From Nostoc sp. NIES-3756 (lineage in GTDB: Bacteria; Cyanobacteriota; Cyanobacteriia; Cyanobacteriales; Nostocaceae): a stretch of DNA of 64,000 nt. A program made the position numbers and the translations under genes. The notes under the pieces are model-generated. The model was not told where the DNA came from and ran no database searches. It worked only from the letters and a program-made list of their open reading frames with translations. Positions 8,272-17,092 of this stretch are shown piece after piece (within the stretch, counting starts at the first letter, position 1; every line of letters starts with the position of its first letter). The stretch lies in the NCBI RefSeq assembly GCF_001548375.1, contig NZ_AP017295.1, forward strand, positions 372,001-436,000, written 5' to 3'.

Positions 8272-9570
8272 TTAAAGCGTCAAAGAATGAGCGTCAGTCT
8301 CAATCAACTTAGCTAGGTCTTGTAAAAACGCTGCCGCGTCAGCACCATAAATAATCCGGTGATCGGATGTAATATTGACCTGCATTTGCTGCTTAATACC
8401 AAACGAGCCATCGGCAGTGGCTACCAATTGCGGACGAGATGCACCGATCGCTAAAATTGAACCTTGTCCTGGGGGTAAAATGGCATCAAATGTATCTACA
8501 CCAAACATTCCCAAGTTGGACAGGGTGAAGTTACCGCCAGTGTATTCATCTGGTTGGAGTTGTTTGCTTCTCGCTCTATCTACAAGAGATTTCCAAGTGC
8601 GTGATAGTGAGTAAATATCTACCTTGTCGGCATTTTTTAACACTGGTGTAATTAAACCACCATCATCCATTGCCACAGCTACGGCAATGTTGATATCGGG
8701 ATGGTAAACGAGTCCTTGGTCTGAATAACGGGCGTTTAATAATGGGTGTTTTTGTAATGTCACCGCTACAGCTTTCGCTAGTAGCGCTGTCATGGTTACA
8801 CCTTTGGATTTAATTTGTTTGTAAAGTTTGTCTAAACCATCGGTGGTGATTGTGTAACCTACACGGAATACAGGTACATCCAGGCTGGCCACCATGTTAC
8901 GGATGACGGCGTTTTGCAGGGTGTTGAATGGTACAACTTGCCCAGGCGCAGCTGCTACTGGTGCTGGCGCGGGTGCAGGAGTCCGAGGTGCTGGTGGAGG
9001 TGCGACTGGGGTAACGGCTGGTGTAGGTGCAGCAGGTGATACTGCTGGTTGCTTAACTTTGCCTACAGCCGCTTCAATATCATCAGCAACAATGCGACCG
9101 TAGGGGCCGCTACCTTTAAGACTTGTCAAATCGACTTTCAATTCTTTCGCCAACTTACGGGCGCGGGGTGAAGCTACAAGCCTTCCCTCACGGTGGTTAG
9201 AACCATTTTGTGAAGCGGTGGCTGGTGCGCCTACGGTGGCGGTAGCGGCAACTGGTTCAGGGGCGGTGGTGGTGGTAGCCGCAGCGCCACCAGAACTACC
9301 TAAAGATTTGGCGGCTTCGATTTCGGCTTCTGTTTCGGCGACGTAGGCGATCGCAGCTCCTACAGGGGCGCTATCACCAGCTTGTACAATGATGTGGGCA
9401 AGATATCCTTCATAAAAGGTTTCTACATCCATATCTGCCTTGTCTGACTCGACAACCACCACTGTTTCGCCTTTTTCCACTTTATCACCTGGCGATTTCA
9501 CCCAGGAGACGATTTTGCCTTCGGTCATGGTGGAACTCAGCGCCGGCATGAAGATTTCGTGAATGCTCAT
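8272..9570 (-). CDS. pdhC: Dihydrolipoamide acetyltransferase, E2 of pyruvate dehydrogenase
   Basis: 432 residues in the standard E2 order: an N-terminal lipoyl domain (residues 1-80) with the lipoylated lysine in ESDKADMDVE; an Ala/Pro/Thr-rich linker; a peripheral-subunit-binding domain (about 130-170, PRARKLAKEL...GPYGRIVADDIE); a second Ala/Pro linker; and the acetyltransferase core ending with DHRIIYGADAA, whose His is catalytic. The YG in place of the common DG is typical of cyanobacterial and plastid E2. It transfers acetyl groups to CoA in the cytosolic PDH complex, linking glycolysis to fatty-acid synthesis. E1 and E3 genes are not nearby. Confidence 0.95.
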   Translation of the reverse strand: MSIHEIFMPALSSTMTEGKIVSWVKSPGDKVEKGETVVVVESDKADMDVETFYEGYLAHIIVQAGDSAPVGAAIAYVAETEAEIEAAKSLGSSGGAAATTTTAPEPVAATATVGAPATASQNGSNHREGRLVASPRARKLAKELKVDLTSLKGSGPYGRIVADDIEAAVGKVKQPAVSPAAPTPAVTPVAPPPAPRTPAPAPAPVAAAPGQVVPFNTLQNAVIRNMVASLDVPVFRVGYTITTDGLDKLYKQIKSKGVTMTALLAKAVAVTLQKHPLLNARYSDQGLVYHPDINIAVAVAMDDGGLITPVLKNADKVDIYSLSRTWKSLVDRARSKQLQPDEYTGGNFTLSNLGMFGVDTFDAILPPGQGSILAIGASRPQLVATADGSFGIKQQMQVNITSDHRIIYGADAAAFLQDLAKLIETDAHSLTL

Positions 9571-9901
9571 ATGGTGGTTTCAGAATCAAGTGGGTTTAAG
9601 GAATTTAACAGCTTTTGCCAGATCGAATTGTATCTTGGTACGAGGGTTTTTGGTATTGGTGATTGGTAATTGGTGATTGGTGATTGCTTATTAGATATTT
9701 ATCTTTCCTATTACCCATTACCCCAAGCTGGAACTTCACACCCAAGTTAAGGTCTATCTAGGATATGTGTATTTGTGTTGCTGATAACTCATCAATATTA
9801 CACAGGTACTATCCCAAGATAGATGATAGGGTGTAGGAGTTTCATTTCAATTGAGTACCCGGATACAGGATTTAGTGTTGTTGCAATAATTGTTTAATTC
9901 T
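9571..9901. other. Intergenic region with TTGGTGA heptamer repeats
   Basis: Divergent spacer between the E2 gene and the small membrane protein gene. Tandem TTGGTGA-like heptamers occupy about 9652-9689. The remainder carries the two outward promoters, which I cannot place precisely. No gene is seen. Confidence 0.55.
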
Positions 9902-10426
9902 ATGTCAGGAAAATTGAAGTTGTTTTTAGTTTTGCTGCTTAGTATTTTTGGCACTGCGGGTGCTGGTATTTATCTGCATCAGTACCACCCCCCTACGTTA
10001 ATTGTAGATAGCAGCAATAGCCAGACACAGCAATTAGCTGTTGTGAAAAACTCTCAGGAAGTTTTGTATGATCCTGAACGGATTCAATATAAAAATATAC
10101 CCTTAGAAACTATCAATTCTCCGCTTCAAGGTAGCGACCCTAAAACTTTGGCTTTAAATTTTCTGGATGACCTTACCACAGTTAGCGGTAAGCGCAAGGT
10201 AGTGGTAGCTTATCCCCAACATAATCAAGCTTTGGTCACGGTGACACAAATCCTAAGAAGCAAAGATACATCTGAGGAAATTAAATATCGGTTAGAAATG
10301 AACAGTTTTGGGCGATCGCTATTTGCCAGTTCTCCCCCTATCTGGCAAATAGTTTGGGTTGGTTCCCAAATATCTTGTCGAAATGGCAACCAACCCTTAA
10401 ATAGCTTAAATCAACGTTGTAATTAG
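9902..10426 (+). CDS. Hypothetical membrane-anchored protein
   Basis: 174 residues from ATG at 9902. Residues about 5-27 form one hydrophobic segment, so the protein is probably anchored in or exported across the membrane with a mostly soluble remainder. The C-terminal part contains two Cys (SCRNGN, QRCN) that could form a disulfide outside the cytosol. The middle has a beta-rich stretch (RKVVVAYPQHNQALVTVTQI). No family is recognised. A TTG at 9890 would add four residues, but ATG is preferred; neither start has a clear ribosome site. It converges on the YlqD-like gene. Confidence 0.6.
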   Translation: MSGKLKLFLVLLLSIFGTAGAGIYLHQYHPPTLIVDSSNSQTQQLAVVKNSQEVLYDPERIQYKNIPLETINSPLQGSDPKTLALNFLDDLTTVSGKRKVVVAYPQHNQALVTVTQILRSKDTSEEIKYRLEMNSFGRSLFASSPPIWQIVWVGSQISCRNGNQPLNSLNQRCN

Positions 10427-10478
10427 ATGTATTAACAGTGTGGTGTGAGGAATTAAAAGTTAATACTCAGCACAACGT

Positions 10479-10931
10479 TTAAATGTCGCCACGAATATCT
10501 TCCACAACACCATCGCGGATGACGATTTCTACCTGCATCTTGCTAATCAAGTTATCGCCTCGTTCGATGCGGAAAAAGCCTTCCAATTGAAATTGATTGA
10601 CTTCTTGATCCAACTCTAGCAATTGTACTTGCTGGAGGTTTTGCAGCATTTGATTTTTTTGTTCGAGTAATTCGCTTTTCTTTTGATTTACTTGCAGTTG
10701 GATGTTGTCAATTTGTTGCAGAGTTTGGGGGCCTGGTGGCTGAAGACTTTGCTTTTGAATGGCAGAAATCGCTCTTTGCCCTTCTAAGTCTAATTGTTGT
10801 AATTGTTGGTCAATTTGGTTAATTTGTGCTTGCAATTGCTGTTGCACTTCCTCTTTCCACAGGGGGGTGACGATAACTTTGACGTTAACGACGCGCTTCA
10901 AAAGCAATTGAGGGTTGGAGACATCTGTCAT
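10479..10931 (-). CDS. YlqD-family coiled-coil protein
   Basis: 150 residues, rich in Gln and Leu, with a long predicted coiled coil (about residues 25-115) flanked by short beta-like ends (LLKRVVNVKVIVTPLWKEE at the start and VEIVIRDGVVEDIRGDI at the end). That layout is the YlqD family, found in Firmicutes and cyanobacteria, function unknown. The gene lies 40 bp downstream of the acyl-ACP synthetase gene on the same strand, so co-transcription is likely. No enzymatic motif is present. Confidence 0.75.
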   Translation of the reverse strand: MTDVSNPQLLLKRVVNVKVIVTPLWKEEVQQQLQAQINQIDQQLQQLDLEGQRAISAIQKQSLQPPGPQTLQQIDNIQLQVNQKKSELLEQKNQMLQNLQQVQLLELDQEVNQFQLEGFFRIERGDNLISKMQVEIVIRDGVVEDIRGDI

Positions 10932-10971
10932 AAAAATTCGCGTTCACTCTAAATAGGTTGGTGTGGAATTA

Positions 10972-12948
10972 TCAGGCAAACATGACGTTGATAATATCGC
11001 GGTAGCGTTCTGTGACAACGTGTCGCCGGAGTTTTAGCGTTTGTGTCAATAAGCCGTTTTCAATGGAAAATGGCTCCAGAATCAGTTTAAAAGGCCCAAT
11101 ACGGTCATCTGGACGATAACCTGGACGGTTCTGCACTTCCCGATTCAATTCTTGCCGGAATAAACCCTGGATTATTGTACTCTCCAGGTTTATTTTTTCA
11201 CCGGACGCGGAGGTTAAATTATTATCCTCAAGACTCAAGACGAGATTTTGGCTTTCTGCCCACTTTTCTAAGGCTTCGATGTTGGGGACAATTAAAGCGC
11301 CGAGGCTACGCTGGTCTTGTCCTACTAGCATAATCTGGTCGATGTAGGGCGATCGCAAACACGCATCCTCGATTGGTTGTGGTTCGATATTTTCGCCATT
11401 GGTCAAAACGATTGTATCTTTTGCCCTACCAGTCAGCACTAGTTCCTTATCCGGTGTTACCCAACCCAAGTCACCGCTATCAAACCAACCTTGTGGGTCG
11501 ATGGCTTTGGCTGTTGCTTCTGGGTTTTGGTAATAGCCTTGCATGATTTGTGGCCCTTTCAATAACACCAAGCCTCGTTGTCCAACGGGTAAAGGCTGGC
11601 GAGTCTCAGGGTCTACGATTTTAACTTCTGTACCGGGAATTGGTTGTCCGGATGTGCCGATGAAATTACGCCAAGGACGACGTACATTCGTCACTGGTGA
11701 TGTTTCTGTTAAACCATAACCTTGTAAAATCTGTACGCCAATAATTTCAAAAAATGTATCTATGTGTCTGGGGAGTGCGCCGCCACCACTAATTACTTGT
11801 TTAAATCTTCCGCCTGTAGCTTCCCGTACCTTGCCGTAGACTAATTTTTCTCCTAGTTTATGGAAGGGTAACAGAGTTAATGATATTAATTTGGCTGCAA
11901 ATCGCTCAATAGATGAAGCGTGGAGATGGTCTAAGCTTGTACCTTCAGCGATGCGTTTAGCTTTAATATATTTTTCACTCATGCCTAATAAGAACTTAAT
12001 TAGGCGTTGCTTGTTCGCTGGTTGTTCGCGGAACTGTTTCTGCACACCTTCATAAATTGATTCCCACAGACGCGGTACAGCAACCATGTAGTTGGGTTTA
12101 TGTTGTTTTAGGTCGGCTTTGACTGAACGCAAGTTAGTATAAACTTGAGTACAGCCTTGAGATAGTAGATAATACTCTACCGTCCGTTCGTAGCTGTGCC
12201 ATGTTGGTAAAATGCTTAGTATAATATCACCGACATGTGGTTGAATTACTACACGGAAGGTTGTCACTTGGTGTAACAGATTGCTGTAACTGAGCATTAC
12301 ACCTTTGGGTTTTCCTGTAGTTCCTGAAGTATAAATTAATGTTGCCAAATTCTCGCGTTTCTGAGGAGTTGGTACAAAAGTATGGTTTTGTCCAAATTCC
12401 ATCAATTGGGAAAAGTTTAATATTTTAAGGCTTGATTCTGTCGGTGGTGCTTCGTTGGTGAGTAAGACTACAAATTCAATTGGTAAGTCTGGGAGTCTAT
12501 CTTGCAGTTTATTAAATGTCTTCAAATCTTCGACTACTATAACTGTACTGCCGCTATGACCAACAATATATAGTAATTCTTCCTTCTCGGCTTGGGAACT
12601 ACGCACCGCATCGACTGCACCAGCCGTCATAATCCCTTGGTCGGCAATGAACCAATTAGGACTATTATCAGCTATGAGAGAAATGCGATCGCCACCTTTG
12701 ACTCCTAATGCTTGCAATCCTGATGCAAATAGTTGTATCTTCTCGGCTAGTTGCTTATAAGTAATCTCTACTGCTGGTTTAGCATGGGGATTATGTAAGG
12801 CGACAGTATCACCGAATCGCTTGGCTGCGATCGGCCAAATTTCTGGTAAAGATTCGATATTTGTATAATCTACTAAGCGTTGTATTTCCTTACTTTGTTC
12901 TTTTGTAATATCAGCTAGTAACAAATAGTCCTGTTGGCTGTTCGTCAT
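10972..12948 (-). CDS. aas: Acyl-ACP synthetase / long-chain acyl-CoA ligase (AMP-forming)
   Basis: About 658 residues, an ANL-superfamily adenylating enzyme. The P-loop-like LIYTSGTTGKPKGVML is near residues 203-216, and the later motifs GYGLTETSP, GWFDSGDLG and LTGRAKDTIVLTNGENIEPQ complete the set. In cyanobacteria this single FadD-like enzyme reactivates free fatty acids onto acyl carrier protein, recycling membrane fatty acids; it is membrane-associated. Two adjacent Met codons open the frame (12951 and 12948); the second is used here, with little difference. The YlqD-family gene follows closely. Acyl-CoA versus acyl-ACP preference cannot be told from sequence alone. Confidence 0.93.
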   Translation of the reverse strand: MTNSQQDYLLLADITKEQSKEIQRLVDYTNIESLPEIWPIAAKRFGDTVALHNPHAKPAVEITYKQLAEKIQLFASGLQALGVKGGDRISLIADNSPNWFIADQGIMTAGAVDAVRSSQAEKEELLYIVGHSGSTVIVVEDLKTFNKLQDRLPDLPIEFVVLLTNEAPPTESSLKILNFSQLMEFGQNHTFVPTPQKRENLATLIYTSGTTGKPKGVMLSYSNLLHQVTTFRVVIQPHVGDIILSILPTWHSYERTVEYYLLSQGCTQVYTNLRSVKADLKQHKPNYMVAVPRLWESIYEGVQKQFREQPANKQRLIKFLLGMSEKYIKAKRIAEGTSLDHLHASSIERFAAKLISLTLLPFHKLGEKLVYGKVREATGGRFKQVISGGGALPRHIDTFFEIIGVQILQGYGLTETSPVTNVRRPWRNFIGTSGQPIPGTEVKIVDPETRQPLPVGQRGLVLLKGPQIMQGYYQNPEATAKAIDPQGWFDSGDLGWVTPDKELVLTGRAKDTIVLTNGENIEPQPIEDACLRSPYIDQIMLVGQDQRSLGALIVPNIEALEKWAESQNLVLSLEDNNLTSASGEKINLESTIIQGLFRQELNREVQNRPGYRPDDRIGPFKLILEPFSIENGLLTQTLKLRRHVVTERYRDIINVMFA

Positions 12949-13198
12949 CACAAATTACCTCAAATTGAACAATTTTCTCTTTCTTAATTGCATCTGCTAT
13001 TACGTTAGAATATCGCTTTTCCCTATCTACACCACTTTGGTATATACAGTTTCCTGACCTCCACGGTTATATTGATAAAAACTTATGCTAAAGTTAATTT
13101 ATATAACTTAAACCTGATGGTTCGGGTTAATGAGTTACTGCATTCAATTAGCCCAAACCACAAGAGACCACCTGATTATGTAATGGCGGTGATTACCT

Positions 13199-13441
13199 AT
13201 GGGGTTACTAGATGCTTTCCTACTAACGTTGATCAATGTTATCGCTTGTTTAGCATTGCCGAAACTTCTATCCTGGCTTCTCTCTCCTCCTAAAAGTAGA
13301 TACAGAGTATCTCAGGGTTTAGCATCGTTACCAAGCAGTATCGGAATTACCAGTTTTCCCTACTGTACTACTTATTCGTTAACTGGCAGCCAATACTGTA
13401 AGTTCAGTCCTCATTTCTGCGCTAAATGTTCTGCGAATTGA
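13199..13441 (+). CDS. Small single-pass membrane protein, copy 1 of a tandem paralogous pair
   Basis: 80 residues. The N-terminal 33 residues form one membrane helix ending in LPKLLSWLL. The pattern M-x-L-(L/I)-D-x-x-(L/I)-L-T-L-(I/V)-x-x-V-I-x-x-x-x-LPKLLS is shared residue for residue with the gene at 13987, showing they are paralogues. The C-terminal part is unrelated between the two, and here ends with several Cys (CTT, CKF, CAKC). A purine-rich GGCGGTGA lies upstream of the ATG. A strong terminator follows at 13576. Function unknown. Confidence 0.6.
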   Translation: MGLLDAFLLTLINVIACLALPKLLSWLLSPPKSRYRVSQGLASLPSSIGITSFPYCTTYSLTGSQYCKFSPHFCAKCSAN

Positions 13442-13986
13442 TGATTTTTTTAACTTGTAGTTTCTGTATAATTCAAGTTTAATTGTTCCTAACATCAATT
13501 CGATTAACTTTTGCCTTACCTCTCTCCTATTAATATTTATGGGGAATTTTATTAGTTATATGTCTACAGTTTTTCAGCTTTTGGTTGGATGTTTTTTTAT
13601 CTGACCAAAAGCTCTTTTTGATTATATTGGCAATTGTCTGACTCGAAAATTGCGATCGCTAACAGATATAATCGCACCTGCTGTTAAATCTGACTCAAAC
13701 CGATTTAATACTTCTGCTAATTAACATATATCAATTCTCCTGGTAGGGCTTTAAGTTAAGTTTATAAGTGTTCTATTTTATATTAAGTTCTATTAATGAA
13801 AAAACTGGATGTCTGGCTCTACCTTTTGGTATATAAAACTATACAAATTTGCTTAACAAATATACATATAGAATAAGCTTATCCATTGCAAAAGAAATTC
13901 AAATTATCTAATGTAATCAATCAGACCAATAGTGTTTCACACTAGGTATAAGGTCACAAAAAATTTTCAGGGTAGGCAGGTATATT
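13442..13986. other. Intergenic region between the two mini membrane protein genes
   Basis: 545 bp holding the terminator at 13576-13619 and an AT-rich remainder that should carry the promoter of the second copy. A HIP1 octamer is near 13652. No other gene is seen. Confidence 0.5.
13576..13619 (+). terminator. Rho-independent terminator after mini membrane protein 1
   Basis: A perfect 10-bp stem, AGCTTTTGGT (13576-13585) with ACCAAAAGCT (13604-13613), 18-base loop, followed by CTTTTT. It supports a real rightward transcript from the 13199 gene. Confidence 0.75.
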
Positions 13987-14238
13987 ATGAGATTAATAGA
14001 CACTATCATTTTAACTTTAGTAAGCACTGTTATCTGTATCCCCTTGCCAAAGCTCTTATCTGTAATTTTGAACAAGAAAAAACCTCAAAATATTATTACA
14101 GAATCAGCACACTCTACTATTACCGACTATATAGATGTATCACCTGAAAATGGTGGGTGGGGAGTAGAAAGTAGAGAGTTGGAGAATAAAAGAGATGTAA
14201 TTTTAGCCTCCTCCGGTGTAGAACAAAACAAAAAATAA
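13987..14238 (+). CDS. Small single-pass membrane protein, copy 2 of a tandem paralogous pair
   Basis: 83 residues. Residues 1-33 form a hydrophobic helix ending LPKLLSVIL, closely matching the 13199 product. The tail is polar and charged, with no recognised domain. The 3' end of the reading frame overlaps G-rich repeat-like DNA (about 14152-14183), so the last ~25 codons may have been acquired from a repeat. GGCAGGT nine bases before the ATG is an acceptable ribosome site. The gene converges on recQ with an 11-bp gap. Function unknown. Confidence 0.6.
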   Translation: MRLIDTIILTLVSTVICIPLPKLLSVILNKKKPQNIITESAHSTITDYIDVSPENGGWGVESRELENKRDVILASSGVEQNKK

Positions 14239-14249
14239 CTACAGACAGA

Positions 14250-16406
14250 TTACTTCCTGTTTTGTCGTCGCCATTTTTCTCTCACTAGGCGAATTTGCTC
14301 AAAGGTATAGCCTTCACCCAACTGTTCTTTGATGGGTGTCAACGCAATATCACCAAGCACTTCTAGGACTTGCCATATTTTTTGTTGATGTTCCAAAGGA
14401 ACTAGTAGGTTTAAGTCTACTGGTTGATTTTTCTCGATTAGTTTTTCTAAATGAGTTGAAATTGTGGCAGGAGAGAGTTTGCGTTTACGAGCAATTTCGA
14501 CAATACTTAAGCCTTGTTGATGTAAGTGCAATGTCTGTAATTCAGTGTCCGAAACTATGCTTGCTGAAGGTGTGAGGTAAACAGGTTTCTCTTGTGAGGA
14601 TTTTTCTTGGCGGTAGGCACGAATTTCAGCAATGAATTTTTCACCATACTGGGCTAATTTATGGCTACCAACACCAGAAAGTTTAGAAAATTCCAGTAAG
14701 TTTTGGGGTTGCGCCTGTACCATTAACTTTAATGTGGAATCGTGAAAGATAACGTATGGTGGTACAGACTGTTCATCAGCAAGTTGCTTACGTAGCGATC
14801 GCAATTTGTGCAACAATGCTTCTGCTTCTTCAAATTTGGGACTTTCCTGTATTGCACTCACTTTTTGGACTACAGGAACAGAAAGAAATACTTGGCGTTG
14901 TCGCCGCATCACTTCCCAACTGTGGGCGTTTAATTTTAAAACTGAATAACCATCGCTAGTTTGTTCGAGTAAACCTTGATGTAGAAGCGATCTCCCCAAG
15001 ATTCGCCACTCATCCACGCTTTTATCTTTACCGATACCGTAAGTAGAAAGTTTATCGTGTTCGTATTGAATAATTTTGTCTTTTTTCGCCCCACGCAACA
15101 CATCAATTATGTGTAGCATCCCAAATCTTTCTTTACACCGCGCCACACAAGAAAGGAACTTCATCGCTTCAATAGTCCAATCTTGCATCGGTTTGGGATA
15201 ACGGCAATTATCACAGTTATCACAATTACCTGCAAACCTTTCGCCAAAATAACCCAGTTGAATTGTACGGCGACAGTCTGTCCCTTCAGCATAATCTATC
15301 ACCTGTCGCAGTTGTTGTTTTGCAATTAACTGCTCTTGGGGGTCAGTTTTTTGGTCTATACTCCATTCAATAGTTTTAATATCACCAAAACTGAAAAATA
15401 GTGTACAGCGTGATGGTTCACCATCTCTACCAGCCCTACCTGATTCTTGATAGTAACTTTCCAAATTTCGGGGAATATCAAAGTGAACAACTAAGCGCAC
15501 ATCTGGCTTATTAATTCCCATACCAAATGCAATTGTAGCTATAATTACCCGCACATCATCCCGAATAAATCGCGTTTGATTGTTACTCCGTTCATTATCA
15601 GGTAATCCAGCATGATAAGGTAAGGCAGAAATCTTATCTTTTTGCAGTTTAAATGTCAGTTCTTCAACCTTTTTACGAGTTAAACAATAAATAATTGCTG
15701 AACCTTCAGTTTCTCGCAGTAATTCTAATACTTCTGCGTAAGCTTGTTTAGTTTTAGGGCGGACTTCGTAATAGAGATTTTGGCGATTAAAACTAGCAAG
15801 GTGAATACTTGGTTGTTTTAACCCCAGTTGTTGGATGATATCAGCACGAACCCTATCGGTAGCTGTGGCGGTAAGGGCGAGGACGGGAATATTGGGGTAA
15901 CGTTTACGCAGGGATTTTAACTGACGATATTCTGGACGAAAATCATGTCCCCACTCAGAAACACAATGTGCTTCGTCGATTGCAAATATAGATATCCCAA
16001 CTTTTTCGTTGACTAAATCGAGAAATGGCAGAAACCTTTCACTCAAGAGACGTTCCGGGGCGACGTAGAGTAATCTTACCCTACCATTAAGAATGGCTTC
16101 TTCCCGCGATCGCACTTGATAAGCATTCAAACTACTATTAAGAAACGTAGCCGAGATATTATTATTACGCAGTGCTTCTACTTGGTCTTGCATCAAAGCA
16201 ATCAAAGGTGATACCACAATAGTTAGCCCCTGCTTCATCAATGCAGGTAGCTGAAAGCACAAAGACTTTCCCCCACCCGTCGGCATCACTACCATCAAAT
16301 CCCGATTTTGTAAGGCATCTTCGATTACTTGGCGTTGTCCAGGGCGAAAGTTATCGTAACCGAAGTGATATTTTAGCGCCTGTTCAAGACTTGGATACTG
16401 AAGCAT
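14250..16406 (-). CDS. recQ: ATP-dependent DNA helicase RecQ
   Basis: 718 residues, longer than E. coli RecQ (about 609). In order: SF2 helicase core with Walker A MPTGGGKS (Lys47), DEAH box IDEAHCVSEWGHDFRPEY, and motif VI ESGRAGRDG; the RecQ zinc site (CRRTIQLGYF...CDNCDNC); winged-helix RQC domain; HRDC domain (about 535-610); and an extra C-terminal helix-turn-helix (LSIVEIARKRKLSPATISTH) of the type found at the end of some bacterial RecQ proteins. It unwinds DNA 3'-5' in recombination and fork repair. It stands alone. The start at 16406 is preferred because the helicase core begins within ten residues. Confidence 0.95.
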   Translation of the reverse strand: MLQYPSLEQALKYHFGYDNFRPGQRQVIEDALQNRDLMVVMPTGGGKSLCFQLPALMKQGLTIVVSPLIALMQDQVEALRNNNISATFLNSSLNAYQVRSREEAILNGRVRLLYVAPERLLSERFLPFLDLVNEKVGISIFAIDEAHCVSEWGHDFRPEYRQLKSLRKRYPNIPVLALTATATDRVRADIIQQLGLKQPSIHLASFNRQNLYYEVRPKTKQAYAEVLELLRETEGSAIIYCLTRKKVEELTFKLQKDKISALPYHAGLPDNERSNNQTRFIRDDVRVIIATIAFGMGINKPDVRLVVHFDIPRNLESYYQESGRAGRDGEPSRCTLFFSFGDIKTIEWSIDQKTDPQEQLIAKQQLRQVIDYAEGTDCRRTIQLGYFGERFAGNCDNCDNCRYPKPMQDWTIEAMKFLSCVARCKERFGMLHIIDVLRGAKKDKIIQYEHDKLSTYGIGKDKSVDEWRILGRSLLHQGLLEQTSDGYSVLKLNAHSWEVMRRQRQVFLSVPVVQKVSAIQESPKFEEAEALLHKLRSLRKQLADEQSVPPYVIFHDSTLKLMVQAQPQNLLEFSKLSGVGSHKLAQYGEKFIAEIRAYRQEKSSQEKPVYLTPSASIVSDTELQTLHLHQQGLSIVEIARKRKLSPATISTHLEKLIEKNQPVDLNLLVPLEHQQKIWQVLEVLGDIALTPIKEQLGEGYTFEQIRLVREKWRRQNRK

Positions 16407-16533
16407 AGCGATCGCTTGTTTGCTTGCGTTCTGCGTGAGTGTTTACGAGGATAACAGGATTGTAACAATCTCACGAGAGGAAGTCATGGTTTTCTCTGTG
16501 TCTCTGTGTCTCTGTGTTTGTATATAATCCCAT

Positions 16534-16571
16534 AAAAAAAGCGGGCTAACCGCTATGACTTGGTTAACCCG
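16534..16571 (-). terminator. Rho-independent terminator of the ycf35-like gene
   Basis: On the minus strand CGGGTTAACC (complement of 16562-16571) pairs with GGTTAGCCCG (complement of 16542-16551), with one mismatch, 10-base loop, followed by seven T (complement of 16534-16540). It lies 30 bp past the stop at 16601. Confidence 0.85.
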
Positions 16572-16600
16572 TGCAGCTTTGGGAACGCGCAGAGAAATTG

Positions 16601-16951
16601 TTATTGCAATACTAATTTCACGTTGGCGTTTTGTAGACCGCGTTGTTTTACTTCAGCCAAGGTTTTGTTAACAGCGTATTTTTGGTTGATGGAGTTGATT
16701 AACTCGGTTTGGTTGTGCTTTTTAGCAACACCCCACAGGTCAGCGATGAGGTCGAAGGAACCATCGCTATTGCGAGACCAACCTAAATCATATTCGCCGT
16801 CCAAAACTGCAACGATGTCGGAACGAACGCGCTGACCATTGTAACCACGAACATCAGCTTCAGTCTTTACTGAGATGCCCAGGTCGCGCAAAGAAGCTTT
16901 GAGGATTTCAGCATCGGTGATTTTGGTGCGAAGAGTGCTAAAGTGAGACAT
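16601..16951 (-). CDS. ycf35: DUF1257 / Ycf35-family protein
   Basis: 116 residues from ATG at 16951, chosen over an upstream start because GGAGGAAA lies seven bases before it and the family begins MSHFSTLRTKI. The protein is soluble with a compact alpha/beta fold and no catalytic motif. Ycf35 is encoded in some algal plastids and in nearly all cyanobacteria; its role is unknown. It lies 141 bp downstream of a Ycf46-type AAA+ ATPase on the same strand, an arrangement that suggests joint function. Hairpins in the spacer (17045-17089) may set relative expression. Confidence 0.9.
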   Translation of the reverse strand: MSHFSTLRTKITDAEILKASLRDLGISVKTEADVRGYNGQRVRSDIVAVLDGEYDLGWSRNSDGSFDLIADLWGVAKKHNQTELINSINQKYAVNKTLAEVKQRGLQNANVKLVLQ

Positions 16952-17044
16952 TTGGGTTTCCTCCAGTGAGAAGATTGAGAAAAAGGACAACGTTTGTTTT
17001 TAGGGAAGCCGCGCATATTTGGGAACGGCTTTTTTCTCGTAACT

Positions 17045-17089
17045 GCTAGCTTTGGGGGCTAGCCTTTCCCCTTGGGTAGCAAGGGAAAG
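17045..17089. repeat. Two consecutive hairpins between ycf46-like and ycf35-like genes
   Basis: GCTAGC-7-GCTAGC (17045-17063) is followed at once by CTTTCCCCTT pairing with AAGGGAAAG (17064-17089, one bulge). They sit right after the stop codon of the AAA+ gene. They could be an attenuator, processing site or mRNA stabiliser. Confidence 0.6.
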
Positions 17090-17092
17090 CTT

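Noticed and set aside
13072-13293. 73-codon frame overlapping the first mini membrane protein
   Set aside because: The overlapping frame from 13199 has a paralogue at 13987, so that frame is preferred.
17007-17035. AGCCG/CGGCT hairpin with a T-run on the + strand
   Set aside because: No rightward gene lies upstream of it, so a terminator role has no transcript to end.
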